NCBI RefSeq assembly: GCF_003931565.1 | Contig: NZ_RRYI01000002.1 | Coordinates: 620,001 to 684,000, forward strand | Length of the DNA: 64,000 nt | Source: Caulobacter sp. 602-1 | Lineage (GTDB): Bacteria; Pseudomonadota; Alphaproteobacteria; Caulobacterales; Caulobacteraceae | Direction of reading: 5' to 3' | In this document: in pieces, positions 37,055 through 45,995 of the stretch | Numbering within the stretch: position 1 is the first letter of the stretch | Layout of the letters: each line of letters begins with the position of its first letter | Notes under the pieces: generated by a model | Databases searched by the model: none | Told to the model about the DNA's origin: nothing | Seen by the model: only the letters and a program-made list of their open reading frames with translations | Position numbers and translations under genes: made by a program

Positions 37055-39649
37055 CTAGGCCGCCACGAAATCGCGGGCGGATTTATGCTCGCTCTGACGG
37101 ACGGGCAGGGTGAAGCTGACCGTGGTGCCTTCGCCGGGCTGGGAGTGCATCTCCAACAGGCCGTCGTGCATGGTGATCAGCGACTTGGTCAGGGCCAAGC
37201 CCAGGCCCGTGCCCTGCGTGGTCTTGGAGAATTGGCTCTCGACCTGTTCGAACGGCTTGGCCAGGCGCGCCAAGTCTTCCTTGGCGATGCCGATGCCGGT
37301 GTCGATGACCGACACCTTGACCTTGTCGCCGAACGGATCGCGGCGGAGCTCAGCGCTGACCGTGACGCTGCCGGCGCGCGGCGTGAACTTGATGGCGTTC
37401 GACAGCAGGTTCAGCAGCACCTGCTTGACGGCGCGATAGTCGGCCTCGATCTCCGGCAGGTGCGGGAACGCGACATTGAGCTTCAGGCCGGCCGCCTCGG
37501 CGCGGTTGCGGACCAGGCGCACGGCGTCCTCGGTCACGTCCTCCAGGTGCATCGGCTCGAACTTGAGGTTCATCTTGCCGGCCTCGATCTTCGACATGTC
37601 GAGGATGTCGTTGATCAACGCCAAAAGGTGCTGGCCCGACGAGTGGATGTCCTGGCTGTAGCCCTTGTAGCGAGCGTCGCCCAGGGGGCCGAACATCTCG
37701 TTCATCATGATCTCCGAGAAGCCGTTGATGGCGTTCAGCGGCGTCCGCAGCTCGTGGGACATGTTGGCCAGAAATTCGCTCTTGGCCTTGTTGGCGCTCT
37801 CGGCCTTGACCTTCTCGGTCTCGTACTTGCGGGCCAGCTCGGCCAGCTGTTCCTGGCTGCGCTCCAGGCCGGTGATGGCGTTCTGCAGCTGCTCTTCGTT
37901 CAGGCGGCGGGCTTCTTCCTGGGTCTTGATCGCCGTGATGTCGGCGGCGGTCATGACCAGGCCGCCTTCGGCCGTGCGGCGCTCGCTGATCTGGATCCAG
38001 CGGCCGTCCATCATCTCGGCCTCGCGCACGCCTCGGGCGCCGTCCGGTGCGGGGTGGTCCTGCTTGATGGCCAGGGCCGCGAAGCGGTTGACCTCGGCGC
38101 GGGCGGCGCCGGGCTTGAGCAGCTTGGGTTCGAGCGAGAAGACACTGCGGTAGTTGCGGTTGCACATCAGCAGCCGTCCTTGGCGATCCCACAGGACGAA
38201 GGCTTCCGACACGCTTTCGATGGCGTCGCGCAGCCGGTTCTCGGCGGCCTGGGCGCGGGCCTGGGCCAGGCGCTCCTCGGTGACGTCCAGGGCGACGCCG
38301 ATGATCCGGACATAGCCGTCCGCGCCGGGTTTGCCGAAGCCCTGGCCGCGGGCGTCGATCCACAGCGAGCGCGCGCCATGCTCAGTGGCCGGCACGCGGA
38401 ACGAGACGTCGAAGGCGCCGTACATGGCGGCGTTGGCCAGGGCCTGGCGCACGCGCTCACGGTGGTCGATCGAGATCCGCTCCAGCAGGTCCTGGCCGGA
38501 GACGACGCCGCCGCCGCCCCAGCCGAACATCGCGCCGGTGACGTCGGACAGAAAGACCTGGTCGGCGTTGAGGTCCCATTCCCAGATGCCGCAGCGGGCG
38601 GCTTCGACGGCCAGACGGAAGCGCTGCTCGCTGTCGATGAACTCGCGGTGGGCGACCTCGGCCTTGCGGCTCTGGATCATCAGCAGCAGCGCGAGCGCGA
38701 TGCCGACGGCCAGTGGGGCCAGCAGGTTGATCGCGCCTTCCATGACCTGCCGGTCGACATTGGCGACGCTGTGGGTCGGGGCGGCGGCCAGAACCAGCAA
38801 GGCGCCCTCCGCCACCGGGCGCACCGCGATGTCCAGCGCCGCGCCATCGGCGGCCTGGCCGCGCAGGGCGACGGGACCGCCGACGACATCCTCGGGCGAC
38901 AGGGCGAAGGCCTCGCGGATGGTGGCGGCGCCCTGAGCGGCGCGGCCCCGGGCGGCGATCAGCGCGCCGCTGGGCAGGGCCAGGGCCCCGCTGTCGCCCT
39001 TTTCGGGCTCGTCGATCAGGCGCGTGGCGTCGCCGCTGGCGATGACGAAGGCCCGGGTCTTGTCGAGGGGGGCGGTGGTGGCGACGTAGAGTCGGCCGGT
39101 CTCGCCGACCGACCCGGTCCAGGTGGTGCGGCCCGAGGCGGCGGCGGCCTGGGCCGCGCCCTTCCAGTTGGCGCCGTCGTCTCGGCCGGCGACCGAGACG
39201 ACGCCGGAGGGGCTGACCACGGCGACGGCCGCGGCCTCGCCGCCGGCGGCGCGCAGAGCGGTCTCGGCGGCGTCCATGGTCGCGCCCGGATCGCGCTTGA
39301 GCATATCGGCGGCCGCCGACAGACCGGCGCGCTGGGCGGCGAGGTTGGCCTCGACGCGCCCGGCGATCAGCCCAGCCTTGGCCGACAGCGGCGCGCCGCC
39401 CGGCTGGGCCGAGGCCTCCTGCTGCAGGCGCTTGACGCCGAAGGCGGTGTAGACGGCCAGCAGCAGCAGGGCCGCCAGGATGGCGACGCGGATGAACCCT
39501 TGCGACGGGGCCTGGACGGACTTGGCGCGCACGGCCGCGGGCGCGGTCGGTCCGGCGGACGCCGTCCCCCCGTGTCTCGCTAAGCCCGTGTCCAAACCGC
39601 GCGGCTCCCGTCGATCCCCGGAGCGCGCCAGGGCGCGCTCCAATCCCAA
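37055..39649 (-). CDS. pleC: Sensor histidine kinase/phosphatase PleC
   Basis: An 864-residue reading from a TTG at 39649; the true start may be further in, because no ATG exists in this part of the frame and Caulobacter PleC has 842 residues. TM1 about 52-71, a periplasmic sensor domain, TM2 about 303-325, then two PAS regions (FRLAVEAARCGIWEWDLNADQVFLS and LRDAIESVSEAFVLWDRQGRLLMCNRNYRSVF), a coiled coil, the H-box FLANMSHELRTPLNAINGFSEIM with His632, and the ATPase domain (NLLSNAIKF, DTGIGIAKEDL, GTGLGLALTKSL). From this His to the end is 233 residues, exactly as in PleC (His610 of 842). PleC acts at the flagellated pole as phosphatase of DivK and kinase for PleD. It has no receiver domain. 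Confidence 0.82.
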   Translation of the reverse strand: MGLERALARSGDRREPRGLDTGLARHGGTASAGPTAPAAVRAKSVQAPSQGFIRVAILAALLLLAVYTAFGVKRLQQEASAQPGGAPLSAKAGLIAGRVEANLAAQRAGLSAAADMLKRDPGATMDAAETALRAAGGEAAAVAVVSPSGVVSVAGRDDGANWKGAAQAAAASGRTTWTGSVGETGRLYVATTAPLDKTRAFVIASGDATRLIDEPEKGDSGALALPSGALIAARGRAAQGAATIREAFALSPEDVVGGPVALRGQAADGAALDIAVRPVAEGALLVLAAAPTHSVANVDRQVMEGAINLLAPLAVGIALALLLMIQSRKAEVAHREFIDSEQRFRLAVEAARCGIWEWDLNADQVFLSDVTGAMFGWGGGGVVSGQDLLERISIDHRERVRQALANAAMYGAFDVSFRVPATEHGARSLWIDARGQGFGKPGADGYVRIIGVALDVTEERLAQARAQAAENRLRDAIESVSEAFVLWDRQGRLLMCNRNYRSVFSLEPKLLKPGAARAEVNRFAALAIKQDHPAPDGARGVREAEMMDGRWIQISERRTAEGGLVMTAADITAIKTQEEARRLNEEQLQNAITGLERSQEQLAELARKYETEKVKAESANKAKSEFLANMSHELRTPLNAINGFSEIMMNEMFGPLGDARYKGYSQDIHSSGQHLLALINDILDMSKIEAGKMNLKFEPMHLEDVTEDAVRLVRNRAEAAGLKLNVAFPHLPEIEADYRAVKQVLLNLLSNAIKFTPRAGSVTVSAELRRDPFGDKVKVSVIDTGIGIAKEDLARLAKPFEQVESQFSKTTQGTGLGLALTKSLITMHDGLLEMHSQPGEGTTVSFTLPVRQSEHKSARDFVAA

Positions 39650-39808
39650 ATCCGAGGGCTGTCAGCGACAGACCTCGGGGCGAGTCACTTCGCCGAGATG
39701 GTGAATCTACCGTACCGCAAACCGCTCCGTCACCGCCGGAAAGGCGGATTCGGCAAGTGTGAGCCTATTGGTCGCAACTCAAGGCCGAACGAATCCCGAA
39801 AAGCAGCG

Positions 39809-42400
39809 TCAGCCAAGCGCCTTGGTCGCCAGCTCCAGCACGTTCTTGGACAGGTCCGGGTGGGCCGCGACCCGCTCCAGCTGCTCGCGCATAAGCTTGC
39901 CCAGTTCGGGTTTGTAGCGCCGCCAGTTGCCCAGGGGCTCGACCAGACGCGCGGCCGTCATCGGGTTAAAGCCGTCCACCGCCAGGATCTGATCGGCCAG
40001 GAAGCGGTAGCCCGCGCCGCTGGGGTCGTGGAAACGCGCCGGATTGAAGTTGGCGAAGGTCGAGACCAGGGCCCTCAGGCGGTTGGGGTTGGTCGGCTCG
40101 AAATCCTCATGCTTCGTCAGGGCGATCACCCGGTCCAGGGCGTCCTCGTTCGGGTCGCGGCCTTGGACGGCGAACCATTTGTCCAGCACCAGCGGCTCGT
40201 TCCGCCAGGCGCGATGGAACTTGCTGAGGGCCAGGTCGCGGGCCGGGCCGCCGATGGTGACCAGGGGAAAGAGGCCGCCCATCGCGTCGGTCATGTTGCG
40301 GCCGGTGTTGAAGTGGGCGGTCAGGCGCTCCAGGTTGTCGGCGTGAGGATCCGAGCACAGCACCTCGGCGCAGGCGTTGCGCAGGGCGCGGCGGCCGGCG
40401 GCTTCGGCGCTGGCCGAGAACTCGGCGTCGCTTTGCATCTCGCCATGCAGGCGGCGCAGCAGGTCGCCCAGATGGACGGCGACGCGGGTGCGCAGGGCGT
40501 TGCGAGCCTCGTGCAGGGCCGGCGGGTCGGCCGGCTCGGACATCAGGGCCAGGTCGGGCTCGGACGGCAGGGCCAGCAGAAGGGCCTTGAAGGCCGGCTC
40601 GGCGGCGTCGTCGACCAAAGCCCGGCCAAGGGCGTCGGCGTAGCGCTCCTCGCCGACCTCGTCGGGCGCTCCGGCGGCGCGGGCCAGGATCAGGTCGCGG
40701 GCCAGGGTCTGGCCGGCCTCCCAGCGGTTGAACAGGTCAGGGTCCGAACCGAACAGCACATAACGCTCGGCCGGTCGCGCATCGGTCGACAGGTTCACCG
40801 GCGCCGAGAAGCCGCGGAGGGCCGACAGCACGGGCTCGCTGGCGACGTTGTCCCAGCGAACCGTCAGGGTGTTTCGGTCCAGCAGCACCACCTCGGTGTC
40901 GCGCAGCACCGCGCCGGTCTCCGACAGCAGGCCGATCGCGATCGGGATCGGCAGGGGCTTCTTGTCCGGCTGGCCCGGTGTGGGGGCGGTCGACTGGGTC
41001 AGCGTCAGGGTCACGGCCTGGGCGTCGGCGTCATAGGCGGTCTCGATCGTCACCGCCGGGGTGCCGGCCTGTTCGTACCAGCCGAAGAAGTCCGAAAGGT
41101 CGCGGCCCGACGCCTCGGCGAAGCACTCGATGAAGGCCTCGACCGTGGTCGCCTGGCCGTCGTGGCGCTCGAAGTAGAGGTCGCTGCCTTTCCGGAACGC
41201 CTCGGCGCCCAGGATGGTCTTGAGCATGCGGATGATCTCCGAACCCTTCTCGTAGATCGTCGCGGTGTAGAAGTTGTCGATCTTCATGTAGCTGGACGGC
41301 CGCACCGGATGGGCGAGGGGACCGGCGTCCTCGGCGAACTGGCGCGCGCGCAGGGCCCGGACGTCCTTGATCCGCTGCACCGTCGCGCCGCGCTGATCGG
41401 CGCTGAAGCTCTGGTCGCGGAAGACCGTGAAGCCCTCCTTCAGGCACAGCTGGAACCAGTCGCGGCAGGTGATGCGGTTGCCCGTCCAGTTGTGGAAGTA
41501 CTCGTGGGCCACGACCGCCTCGATGCGCTCGTAGTCCAGGTCCGTCGCTGTCTCCGGATCGGCCAGGAGCAGGGAGCTGTTGAAGATGTTCAGCCCCTTG
41601 TTCTCCATGGCCCCGAAGTTGAAGTCGCGGACGGCGACGATCATGAACAGATCCAGGTCGTACTCGCGGCCGAAGGCCTCCTCGTCCCATTTCATCGCCC
41701 GCTTGAGGCTGTCCAGGGCGTAGGCCGCGCGCGAGGCCTGGCCGGGATCGACGAACACCCGCAGCGCCACTTCGCGACCGCTCATGGTGAGGAACTTGTC
41801 GGCGAGCACATCCAGGTGACCGGCCACCAGAGCGAACAGGTAGCAGGGCTTGGGGAAGGGGTCCTCCCACTCGGCGAAGAACCGATTGTCCTCCAGCGCG
41901 CCGGAACCAACCAGGTTGCCGTTGCTCAGCAGGTGCGTGAACTCGCGACCGGCCTCGATGCGCACGCTGTAGCGGCTCAGCACGTCGGGGCGGTCGGGGA
42001 AGTAGGTGATCGTGCGGAAGCCCTCGGCCTCGCACTGGGTGCAGAAGCGGCCACCCGACATGTAGAGACCCATCAGGGCCTTGTTGGCCGAGGGATCGAT
42101 CTCGACCTCGGTGGTCAGGACGAACTGGTCGGGCAGGTCCGGAATCGTCAGGCGCTCGGCGTCGACGACATACTGGTTGGCGCTTAGGCCTTCGCCGTCC
42201 ACGGCCACCGACACCAGCTTCAGCCGCTCGCCGTTCAGCACCAGCGGCTCGTCCTTCGCGCCGGTCCGGCGCACCGCGAGTTCGGCCTTCACCCGGGTCT
42301 GCGACGGATGCAGGTCGAAGACCAGTCGGGTCGTCTCGATGGTGAACGGGAACGGACGATAGTCCGCCAGACGGACGGCTTGGGGCGTGTCGGTGCGCAT
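39809..42400 (-). CDS. pepN: Aminopeptidase N (M1 family)
   Basis: An 863-residue cytosolic zinc aminopeptidase of the E. coli PepN type. The substrate motif GAMEN is at 263-267 and the zinc motif His299-Glu300-x2-His303 in AHEYFHNWTGNRITCRDWFQLCLKEG, where the later Glu is the third ligand. The N-terminal beta domain includes the PepN-typical GLYMSGGRFCTQCEAEGFRTITYFPDRPDVLSRYSVRIEA, and the C-terminal ~350 residues are helical. It removes N-terminal residues from peptides during protein turnover. It is upstream of pleC on the same strand with about 160 nt between, a gap with no strong terminator; from memory pepN is also the neighbour of pleC in C. crescentus. Confidence 0.95.
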   Translation of the reverse strand: MRTDTPQAVRLADYRPFPFTIETTRLVFDLHPSQTRVKAELAVRRTGAKDEPLVLNGERLKLVSVAVDGEGLSANQYVVDAERLTIPDLPDQFVLTTEVEIDPSANKALMGLYMSGGRFCTQCEAEGFRTITYFPDRPDVLSRYSVRIEAGREFTHLLSNGNLVGSGALEDNRFFAEWEDPFPKPCYLFALVAGHLDVLADKFLTMSGREVALRVFVDPGQASRAAYALDSLKRAMKWDEEAFGREYDLDLFMIVAVRDFNFGAMENKGLNIFNSSLLLADPETATDLDYERIEAVVAHEYFHNWTGNRITCRDWFQLCLKEGFTVFRDQSFSADQRGATVQRIKDVRALRARQFAEDAGPLAHPVRPSSYMKIDNFYTATIYEKGSEIIRMLKTILGAEAFRKGSDLYFERHDGQATTVEAFIECFAEASGRDLSDFFGWYEQAGTPAVTIETAYDADAQAVTLTLTQSTAPTPGQPDKKPLPIPIAIGLLSETGAVLRDTEVVLLDRNTLTVRWDNVASEPVLSALRGFSAPVNLSTDARPAERYVLFGSDPDLFNRWEAGQTLARDLILARAAGAPDEVGEERYADALGRALVDDAAEPAFKALLLALPSEPDLALMSEPADPPALHEARNALRTRVAVHLGDLLRRLHGEMQSDAEFSASAEAAGRRALRNACAEVLCSDPHADNLERLTAHFNTGRNMTDAMGGLFPLVTIGGPARDLALSKFHRAWRNEPLVLDKWFAVQGRDPNEDALDRVIALTKHEDFEPTNPNRLRALVSTFANFNPARFHDPSGAGYRFLADQILAVDGFNPMTAARLVEPLGNWRRYKPELGKLMREQLERVAAHPDLSKNVLELATKALG

Positions 42401-42505
42401 CCGTCCAACTTAGTCGTACCGGGCGACCTCCGCGAGAGGACCTTGACGGCCAAGCCCAAATTAATGGTCAGTGCCGGCTTGAGCTTAGGCGGGAGGGGCT
42501 TGGCG

Positions 42506-43414
42506 ATGACGAGCGAAATCACGGGCGATCAGGCGGGGCTGGAAGTCGGGCGCAAGCGGTTCCTGCACCCGGGACCGCTGCGTTGGCTGCGGGCGCTGGG
42601 CTGGATGGTCCTGCTCTTCGTGCTGTTCAGCATCGTCTATGCGGGCGCCCAGATGGTGGCCAACCCGATGTTCAAGAAGGGCGGTCATCTCCTCGAAGTG
42701 CTGGAGGTGCTGGCGATCTGCTGCGCGGGTTTTGGCCTCTACGCGGGCGTGGTCAGGCTGGCCGAGGGGCGATGGCCTGAGGAGCTGGACCTGCGCCGGA
42801 TGCCGGTCGAGCTGGCCATCGGCCTAGTGATCGGAGCGCTGATGCTGAGCGCGGCCGTGGGCGGGCTCTACCTGCTGGGCGTCTACGACATCAGTGGTCC
42901 GCGCGCGGCCACGGCCTGGGCGACCGTCGCCATGGCCATCGAGTCCGGCTTCATGGAGGAGCTGATCATGCGCGCCATTCTCCTGCGTCTCCTCATGCGC
43001 GCCTTCGGGATCTGGCCGGCGCTGATCGTGCAGGCGGCCCTGTTCGGGGCGTTGCACCTGGCCAATCCCAACGCCACGCCGGTCGCCGCCGCGGCCATTG
43101 CCGTCGAGGCGGGGCTGATGCTGGCCGGCTTCTACCTGTTGACCGGACGTCTGTGGATGTCGGTCGGCGTTCACGCGGCCTGGAACTTCACCCAGGGCTG
43201 GGTGTGGGGCGCGTCTGTGTCGGGCATCCCCGTCACCGAGAGCTGGCTGGTCAGCAAGCCCAAGCCCGGCGCGCCGGAATTTCTGAGCGGCGGCGCCTTC
43301 GGCCCCGAAGCTTCGCTGCCGGCCATGGTCGTCGGCACGCTGGTGGCGATTATCGTGCTGTGGCTGGCCTGGAAGCAGGGAAACTTCAAGGCGAGGCCGG
43401 ACGCGACTACGTAA
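42506..43414 (+). CDS. CPBP-family intramembrane metalloprotease (CAAX-protease-like)
   Basis: About 302 residues from ATG 42506, after GGGAGGGG. Eight or so hydrophobic segments. The family motifs are all present: Glu151-Glu152-x3-Arg156 (GFMEELIMRAILLR), His184 in LFGALHLANP and a further His in GVHAAWNFTQGW. CPBP proteins are Rce1-like membrane proteases, or bacteriocin-immunity and membrane-protein scaffolds; the substrate is unknown. Divergent from pepN across 105 nt holding TTGACGG at 42443, which matches the Caulobacter -35 form, although a convincing -10 is missing. Confidence 0.88.
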   Translation: MTSEITGDQAGLEVGRKRFLHPGPLRWLRALGWMVLLFVLFSIVYAGAQMVANPMFKKGGHLLEVLEVLAICCAGFGLYAGVVRLAEGRWPEELDLRRMPVELAIGLVIGALMLSAAVGGLYLLGVYDISGPRAATAWATVAMAIESGFMEELIMRAILLRLLMRAFGIWPALIVQAALFGALHLANPNATPVAAAAIAVEAGLMLAGFYLLTGRLWMSVGVHAAWNFTQGWVWGASVSGIPVTESWLVSKPKPGAPEFLSGGAFGPEASLPAMVVGTLVAIIVLWLAWKQGNFKARPDATT

Positions 43415-43415
43415 T

Positions 43416-43443
43416 AACCGCAGGTTTTTTGTGGTCTTTTCTT
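43416..43443 (+). terminator. Weak terminator-like hairpin after the CPBP gene
   Basis: ACCGCA pairs with TGTGGT (one G-T wobble) around a T-rich loop and is followed by CTTTTCTT. Weak stem, so low confidence. Confidence 0.3.
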
Positions 43444-43518
43444 GAGCCGCGTCAACGAAACCGACCCGACACAGGCGCAAACCCCTTTCGACACAACGAG
43501 GTCGTAAAGGGGATACCG

Positions 43519-44169
43519 ATGACCACCAAACTCTTCCTGGCCCTGACCGTGGCCGCCGGCCTGAGCGCCGCGCCGGCTTTCGCCGCCGAGCCCGTGACGC
43601 CCAAGGCCAAGGGCGACATCGTCCTGAACGTCCGGGTGACCGACGTCGCGCCGGATGCGGGCGATCCGATCCTGACCGCCGCCGGCGCCGCCACCGGCCT
43701 GAAGGCGGACGTCAAGGACGATATCAAGCCGACGATCGGTCTCAGCTACTTCCTGACCGACAAGCTGGCCGTCGAGGTGATCGCCGGCACCACCCAGCAC
43801 ACGGTCAAGGCTGTCGGGCCGGGCACGGATGTCGCCGTCCACAAGACCTGGGTCCTGCCGCCTGTCGTCTCGCTGCAGTATCACCCGCTGCCGGGCGCGC
43901 GCTTCAGCCCCTATGTCGGCGCGGGCCTGAACTACATGCTGTTCTACAGCGGCAAGGACAAGAACGGCTTCACGGTCGATCTGGACGACGGCTTCGGCTA
44001 CGCCCTGCAGGCTGGCGCGGACATCCCGATCAACGCCGCCTACAGCCTGAACCTGGACGTCAAGAAGATCTGGTTCGACACCGACGCCAAGATCAATGGC
44101 GGCGCGCTGAAGTCCAAGGTCAAGCTTGACCCGCTGGTGTTCTCGGTCGGCTTCGGCCGGCGCTTCTAA
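43519..44169 (+). CDS. ompW: OmpW family outer-membrane protein
   Basis: About 216 residues from ATG 43519 with AAAGGGG upstream. Signal peptide MTTKLFLALTVAAGLSAAPAFA, then an eight-stranded barrel with the OmpW features GDIVLNVRVTDVAPD, IKPTIGLSYFLTDKLAVEVIAGTTQHTV, WVLPPVVSLQYHPLPGARFSPYVGAGLNYMLFY and ending LDPLVFSVGFGRRF with C-terminal Phe. OmpW forms a narrow hydrophobic channel for small hydrophobic molecules and often responds to stress or iron. About 100 nt of upstream non-coding sequence probably carries its promoter. The stop TAA directly abuts the TAG of the convergent unknown gene. Confidence 0.93.
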   Translation: MTTKLFLALTVAAGLSAAPAFAAEPVTPKAKGDIVLNVRVTDVAPDAGDPILTAAGAATGLKADVKDDIKPTIGLSYFLTDKLAVEVIAGTTQHTVKAVGPGTDVAVHKTWVLPPVVSLQYHPLPGARFSPYVGAGLNYMLFYSGKDKNGFTVDLDDGFGYALQAGADIPINAAYSLNLDVKKIWFDTDAKINGGALKSKVKLDPLVFSVGFGRRF

Positions 44170-44721
44170 CTAGTCCGAGCTCGGTCCGGCGGCGGGCGCT
44201 TCCTGCAGGTAGCGCTCGATCGCCGCGATCTTGTGGGCCAGGCCCGTCAGGGCCGGCGGCGCGTCCTCGGGACTGTCGGCCACCAGGGTCAGCAGTTCCC
44301 GGGCGATGGCGCGCAGGCGCGGGGCGCTGGCGATCAGCCGGGCTTGGTATTCCATCTTGTGCGGGTCGCGGTCGTACTCCGCGCCCGGCGTGCGCCAGCC
44401 GCCCCAGTCCTGAGCGTCGGTGACCACGACCGGATAGGTGCCCGGATAGGGATGGTGGGCGCAGTCGCCCTCCTGCTGCCACTTGTTGCGGGCCCGCAGC
44501 ACTCGCCAATTGGAGTCGAGGCCGCCATCCTGCGCATCGACCTTGTCCTCGGCCTTCAGCTCGTGGGCCTGGAACTCGCGGTTCAGCCCGACGTCGTAGG
44601 TGACCCGCACGGGCTCGTCGAAGCCCTTGGCCCAGATGGGCACGATCCTGTCGACCGTGGCCCAGCAGCCGACGCTCTCGACCCATACCCTCTGGTTCTT
44701 CTGGAAGACGGTCTTGGCCAT
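44170..44721 (-). CDS. Conserved hypothetical protein, small beta-barrel plus helical tail
   Basis: About 183 residues from ATG 44721 (MAKTVFQKNQRVWVESVGCWATVDRIVPIW); longer starts up to 44790 are possible because no Shine-Dalgarno marks any of them. The N-terminal ~60 residues have the look of an SH3-like barrel (KNQRVWVES, ATVDRIVPIWAKGFDEPVRVTYDVGL, FQAHEL). The tail YQARLIASAPRLRAIARELLTLV resembles the ARLIAAAPELLAAL motif of many phage-associated proteins, but no other phage gene is nearby. No signal peptide. I do not recognise a family or function. It is divergent from the acyl-CoA dehydrogenase pair and convergent with ompW. Confidence 0.6.
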   Translation of the reverse strand: MAKTVFQKNQRVWVESVGCWATVDRIVPIWAKGFDEPVRVTYDVGLNREFQAHELKAEDKVDAQDGGLDSNWRVLRARNKWQQEGDCAHHPYPGTYPVVVTDAQDWGGWRTPGAEYDRDPHKMEYQARLIASAPRLRAIARELLTLVADSPEDAPPALTGLAHKIAAIERYLQEAPAAGPSSD

Positions 44722-44804
44722 GCCGTTGAGTAACGTCCGAATGCGCTGACAGGCGCGCATAAGAACCTGAAATTCTTGACGCCGGGTCAATCTTTCCCTT
44801 CGCG

Positions 44805-44817
44805 TGAACGTCGTTCA
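44805..44817. promoter_or_regulatory. Perfect dyad upstream of the acyl-CoA dehydrogenase pair
   Basis: TGAACG-T-CGTTCA, perfect 6-bp arms with a 1-bp centre, 47 nt before the GTG of the first dehydrogenase gene and in the region divergent from the unknown gene. Form and place fit a TetR/FadR-type operator for acyl-CoA metabolism. Unproven. Confidence 0.5.
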
Positions 44818-44864
44818 GTGTGACTCCCGCGACCCGCCGAAGAGCGCGGTCCAGGGAGGCTCCA

Positions 44865-45980
44865 GTGGATTTCGACTATTCCGACGACCAGAAGTTCCTG
44901 AAGGACGAGGCGCGCAAGTTCCTCGCCGGCCATTGCGACGTCGCCGTCGTGCGCGGCGTGCTGGACAACGCCGACCGTTCGTTCGACGAGAAACTCTGGA
45001 AGGGCGTCGCCGAGCAGGGCTGGCTGGGCGCCTCTATCCCCGAAGAGCACGGAGGGCTGGGCCTGGGGCGTATCGAGCTGTGCGCCATCGCCGAGGAGTT
45101 GGGCCGCGCCGTCGCGCCGATCCCGTTCGCCTCCACCGTCTACATCCTGGCCGAAGGGATCATGGCCCACGGCACGGACGGCCAGAAGGCCGCGATCCTG
45201 CCGCGCATCGCCGCCGGCGAGGTGATCGGCTGCCTGGCGACCTCGGAAGGCCCGGGCGTCGTGGGCCCGAACACACTGCAGTGCCGGGTCGAGGGCGGCA
45301 AGCTCTCGGGGACCAAGATCCCGGTCACCGACGGCGACGTCGCCGACACCGCGCTGGTCCTGGCCAGTGACGGCGGCCGTCCCGGCCTCTACTTGGTCGA
45401 CCTGAAGCAGGCGGGCGTGAAGCGCGAGACCCTGAAGAGCCTCGATCCCACGCGGGGCGTGGCCAAGATCGTCTTCGACGGCGCGGTCGCCGAGCGGGTG
45501 GGGGAGGCCGGAGCCGGCTTCGACATCGTCCAGGCGATCCTCGATCGCGCCGCCGTGCTGCTGGCCTTCGAACAGCTGGGCGGCGCCGACCGGTGTCTTG
45601 AGATGGCCAAGGAGTACGCCCTGGGCCGCTACGCCTTCGGTCGCGTGATCGCCGGCTACCAGGCCATCAAGCACAAGCTGGCCGACATGTACGTCAAGAA
45701 CGAGGTCGCCCGCTCCAACGCCTATTACGGCGCCTGGGCCCTGAACGACGACGCGCCCGAGCTGCCGATCGCGGCCTCGGCCGCCCGCATCGCCGCCTCG
45801 GAAGCCTTCTGGTTCGCCAGCAAGGAGAACATCCAGGTCCATGGCGGCATGGGCTTCACCTGGGACGTCGACTGCCACCTCTATTACCGTCGATCGCGGC
45901 AGCTCAGCCTGGTGGCCGGCGCGCCGAAGCTCTGGAAGGAGCGGCTGGTGAGCGAGCTGGAAAAGAAAAACGCGGCGTAA
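44865..45980 (+). CDS. Acyl-CoA dehydrogenase (short form)
   Basis: About 371 residues from GTG 44865, which follows AGGGAGG at proper spacing; the upstream in-frame stretch is Arg-rich and non-coding. Family motifs: FLKDEARKFLAGH, IPEEHGGLGLGRIELCAIAEELG, LATSEGPGVVG, SGTKIPVTDGDVADTALVLA, and the C-terminal IQVHGGMGFTWDVDCHLYYRRSRQL. The middle-domain TEx(S/T) motif of typical members is altered here, suggesting a specialised subunit. It is followed 15 nt later by a longer dehydrogenase; such pairs in sterol and cholate degradation form alpha2beta2 heteromers, and this pair may do the same. Confidence 0.9.
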   Translation: MDFDYSDDQKFLKDEARKFLAGHCDVAVVRGVLDNADRSFDEKLWKGVAEQGWLGASIPEEHGGLGLGRIELCAIAEELGRAVAPIPFASTVYILAEGIMAHGTDGQKAAILPRIAAGEVIGCLATSEGPGVVGPNTLQCRVEGGKLSGTKIPVTDGDVADTALVLASDGGRPGLYLVDLKQAGVKRETLKSLDPTRGVAKIVFDGAVAERVGEAGAGFDIVQAILDRAAVLLAFEQLGGADRCLEMAKEYALGRYAFGRVIAGYQAIKHKLADMYVKNEVARSNAYYGAWALNDDAPELPIAASAARIAASEAFWFASKENIQVHGGMGFTWDVDCHLYYRRSRQLSLVAGAPKLWKERLVSELEKKNAA

Positions 45981-45995
45981 GGCGAGGAAACGACT

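Noticed and set aside
37085..39583. 832-aa open frame antisense to pleC
   Set aside because: Low-complexity Gly/Ala/Val/Leu/Asp/Gln translation with no domain; pleC motifs on the other strand are complete.
39650..39808. CtrA box (TTAA-N7-TTAA) expected near pleC
   Set aside because: No such motif is present in the gap between pepN and pleC; also none convincing elsewhere in the window.
39698..42187. 829-aa open frame antisense to pepN
   Set aside because: Shadow of pepN; no recognisable motif.
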